NCBI GenBank assembly: GCA_020160805.1
Contig: JAIUPO010000005.1
Span: 1 to 64,000, forward strand
Length of the DNA: 64,000 bases
Direction of reading: 5' to 3'
Source: Actinomycetota bacterium
Lineage (GTDB): Bacteria; Actinomycetota; Actinomycetes; Actinomycetales; Dermatophilaceae
Every line of letters starts with the position of its first letter. Position 1 is the first letter of the stretch. Shown piece by piece: positions 62,473 to 64,000 of this stretch. The position numbers and the translations under genes are program-made. Under the pieces are notes generated by a model that was given only the letters and a program-made list of their open reading frames with translations, did no database searches and was not told the origin of the DNA.

Positions 62473-62829
62473 GTGGATCTCGATGCCCTCGTCGGCGATT
62501 GGCTGACCCTGTCCGACCTCGCCTCCCGGCTTGGCACCTCGCCCAATGGCGTGCGCCGGTTGCTCGAGGAACGCGAACTGGTCGGCCTGCGGCGCGGCAG
62601 CCCGAAGGTGCTCAGCGTCCCGGCCGACTTCCTCGACGGTGACGTGCCCTTGCCCGCCCTTAAGGGCACGCTGATGGTGCTCGGCGATATCGGCTTCTCC
62701 GACGAGGAGATGATCGAGTGGCTGTTCACGCCCGATGACACCCTCCCAGGCGGCGCCGCGCACCCCACCGCTGCCATGCGCGCCGGCTTCAAGACCGAAG
62801 TCCGCCGCCGCGCCATGGAACAGATGTGA
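62473..62829 (+). CDS. Rv2175c-like DNA-binding regulator
   Basis: A 118-residue protein. An N-terminal winged-helix (DWLTLSDLASRLGTSPNGVRRLLEERELVGL) is followed by a conserved C-terminal part (LPALKGTLMVLGDIGFSDEEMIEWLF). This matches mycobacterial Rv2175c, reported as a PknL substrate. It is divergent from the transglycosylase-kinase pair. The GTG at 62473 is 7 bases after CAGTCT, a weak leaderless-type box. Phosphorylation by the kinase at 59278 is inferred from context; a threonine lies near the start (LTLSD). Confidence 0.85.
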   Translation: MDLDALVGDWLTLSDLASRLGTSPNGVRRLLEERELVGLRRGSPKVLSVPADFLDGDVPLPALKGTLMVLGDIGFSDEEMIEWLFTPDDTLPGGAAHPTAAMRAGFKTEVRRRAMEQM

Positions 62830-62860
62830 TGTAAGCGCCACGTCGACGCTCGCTCCGCCG

Positions 62861-62922
62861 GTCGAGTTCGGGAAACACGCCGTGCGCGCGACCCCATCCT
62901 CGGCGTGTTTCCCGATCTCGAC
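62861..62922. repeat. Palindromic intergenic element, copy D
   Basis: Arms 62861-62881 and 62902-62922 (core gagttcgggaaacacgcc), one mismatch, 20-base loop, between the convergent Rv2175c-like and polyprenyl synthetase genes. Same family as 10279, 33557 and 35718. Confidence 0.9.
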
Positions 62923-62949
62923 CGGGTGTGCGCAGGCGCGTCAGGCGTG

Positions 62950-64000
62950 TCAGGCGCTGCGGGCGGTCGCGATGGCGATGAAGTCCGTCAGCGCGGCCAG
63001 GGCCACATCGTCAATGTCCGCCGTATGCAGTGCGCTCGCCGCCGCGTCCGCGCGGCGGGTGATCTGCGCCTCCACTGAGGCGACCGCGCCAGAGCTGGTA
63101 ATCAGCGCGCGGAGCCGTTCGATGTCGTCGTCCGTCAACGCGGGATTCCCGAGTCGGCCCTCGACCTCGCGCCGGCCAGCAGCGTCCAAGCCCGCGAGGG
63201 TGTGCGCGATCAGCACCGTGCGCTTGCCCTCCCGCAGGTCGTCGCCCGCTGGCTTGCCCGTGACTTCCGGGTCGCCGAAGACCCCGAGCAGGTCGTCCCG
63301 GAGTTGGAAGGCGATGCCCAATTCCAGTCCATAGGTGCTCAGGGCGGCATCGATCGCCGTCGCGACTCCGCCCGTGCGGGCGCCGATCAGCAACGGGTGC
63401 TGAATGGAGTACTTCGCGGACTTGTAGGTGATCACCCGCTCGGCCATCGCGACTCGCTCGTCGTCCGCCATCGCCGTCCATGGCCGGACCGAGCCGACGA
63501 CATCGAGGTACTGACCGGCCATCAACTGCGTCCGCATCAGATCGAAGGTCGCTCGACCCCGGGCGAGCTCGGCATCGGGGAGGCCGCACTCGTCATACGC
63601 CTGATCGGCCCAGCCAAGACAGAGGTTCCCGGCGAGGATCGCCCCGGCGACGCCGAAGCCTGCCGCATCGCCCTCCCAGCCCCGCTGACCATGGGCGGCT
63701 TCGAGGGCGCGGTGGGTGGTCGGCATACCGCGGCGGGTGTCGGAGGCGTCGATGATGTCGTCGTGGATCAGGGCCGCGGCCTGGACGAACTCCATCGCCG
63801 CGGCGAGCCGGACGGCGCCCTCGCGGTCGGGGCACCCGGCGGCGCGGTAGCCGACATACAGCATGATCGGGCGGAAGCGCTTGCCGCCGCCCATGAGGGC
63901 GCGAACGGGCCCGAGCAGATCGGCGGATTCGGGAGCCAGCTCCGCGAGATCCTCGGCGCCGCGCGTGAGCTGCGCGTCGATCGCGGCGTCGATGCGGGGG
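62950..64000 (-). CDS. Polyprenyl (geranylgeranyl-type) diphosphate synthase, partial
   Basis: The gene continues past the window edge, so its start is not seen; about 349 residues are visible. A trans-isoprenyl synthase: GGGKRFRP, the first Asp-rich motif DDIIDASDTRRG, QLMAGQYLDVVG, and the second motif QLRDDLLGVFGDPEVTGKPAGDDLREGKRT. It makes C15-C20 or longer chains for carotenoid, menaquinone or lipid carriers; chain length is not determinable. It takes the idsA2 position. The open frame runs upstream of the first ATG at 63894 to the end (RIDAAIDAQLTRGAEDL), so that ATG is internal. Confidence 0.93.
   Translation of the reverse strand, partial: PRIDAAIDAQLTRGAEDLAELAPESADLLGPVRALMGGGKRFRPIMLYVGYRAAGCPDREGAVRLAAAMEFVQAAALIHDDIIDASDTRRGMPTTHRALEAAHGQRGWEGDAAGFGVAGAILAGNLCLGWADQAYDECGLPDAELARGRATFDLMRTQLMAGQYLDVVGSVRPWTAMADDERVAMAERVITYKSAKYSIQHPLLIGARTGGVATAIDAALSTYGLELGIAFQLRDDLLGVFGDPEVTGKPAGDDLREGKRTVLIAHTLAGLDAAGRREVEGRLGNPALTDDDIERLRALITSSGAVASVEAQITRRADAAASALHTADIDDVALAALTDFIAIATARSA

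Noticed and set aside
1-64000. tRNA, rRNA, insertion sequence or phage genes
   Set aside because: None of the intergenic spaces is large enough or shows cloverleaf, transposase or phage motifs by reading; a tRNA scan was not possible here.

Overview
The window is one stretch of a high-GC (roughly 70%) actinobacterial chromosome. Three things support this: a branched bcc-aa3 respiratory chain of actinobacterial type (diheme qcrC, three-helix-type Rieske qcrA, ctaF), actinobacteria-restricted families (DUF4191, DUF3043, MacS-type kinase, PASTA kinase beside an Rv2175c-like regulator), and a gene order that follows, from memory, the Mycobacterium tuberculosis block glnA1 (Rv2220) to idsA2 (Rv2173). 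Many intervening genes differ from mycobacteria, so a member of Micrococcales (Dermatophilaceae/Intrasporangiaceae-like) is my best guess. The genus is not determinable by eye. The region is core chromosome: I see no prophage, insertion sequence, CRISPR array, rRNA or tRNA gene.

Layout. 0-6.2 kb: a broken DUF4192-like remnant, glnA with a GlnR-type promoter, intergenic repeats, then DUF4191, lipA and lipB (lipoate synthesis and transfer) with a small secreted protein gene inserted between the two lip genes. 6.3-12.6 kb: an esterase, an MMPL transporter and an LLM-class oxidoreductase overlapping as one operon, then a membrane-anchored pseudokinase-like protein. 12.6-20 kb: TIGR01777 epimerase, the E2 acyltransferase sucB (a lipoate acceptor), leucyl aminopeptidase, gcvT and a GH13 glucosidase. 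20-30 kb: DUF3043, an M20 dipeptidase, nadA, glycerate kinase, an A-type Fe-S protein, a lipoprotein, an adenosine-kinase-like sugar kinase, aat, and a TusA/cysteine-desulfurase-like pair. 30-42 kb: cytochrome oxidase ctaCDF, an accessory stretch (FMN reductase/MarR pair, metallopeptidase, GtrA, trpD, degenerate receiver), then ctaE-qcrCAB. 42-49 kb: Lrp-like RAM protein, a DEDD exonuclease/UvrC-like fusion, class III aminotransferase with a B3/B4 protein, a small Cys-rich protein and a GT-C-like membrane protein. 48.6-64 kb: an SRPBCC protein, an ArsA-like ATPase, ROK glucokinase, a nuclease-fold protein, acyltransferase, two-component pair, class II DAHP synthase, threonine aldolase, DMT exporter, PASTA kinase (PknL-like), LysM transglycosylase, an Rv2175c-like DNA-binding protein, and the start of a polyprenyl synthetase that leaves the window.

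Gene expression signals. Many genes have a TANNNT box 6-8 nt before an ATG or GTG and no Shine-Dalgarno, so leaderless transcription appears common and several starts were chosen on that basis. Others use clear SD sites with TTG or GTG starts, and one ArsA-like gene seems to start at CTG inside a CTGA overlap.

The most unusual content is intergenic. There is a four-copy family of long inverted repeats, mostly between convergent genes. There is an 82-bp tandem array, a 108-bp element present twice 40 kb apart, small duplications of gene 3' ends that include the stop codon, and a strongly recurring GGCATAC/GTATGCC heptamer. No wholly new multi-gene system is evident.
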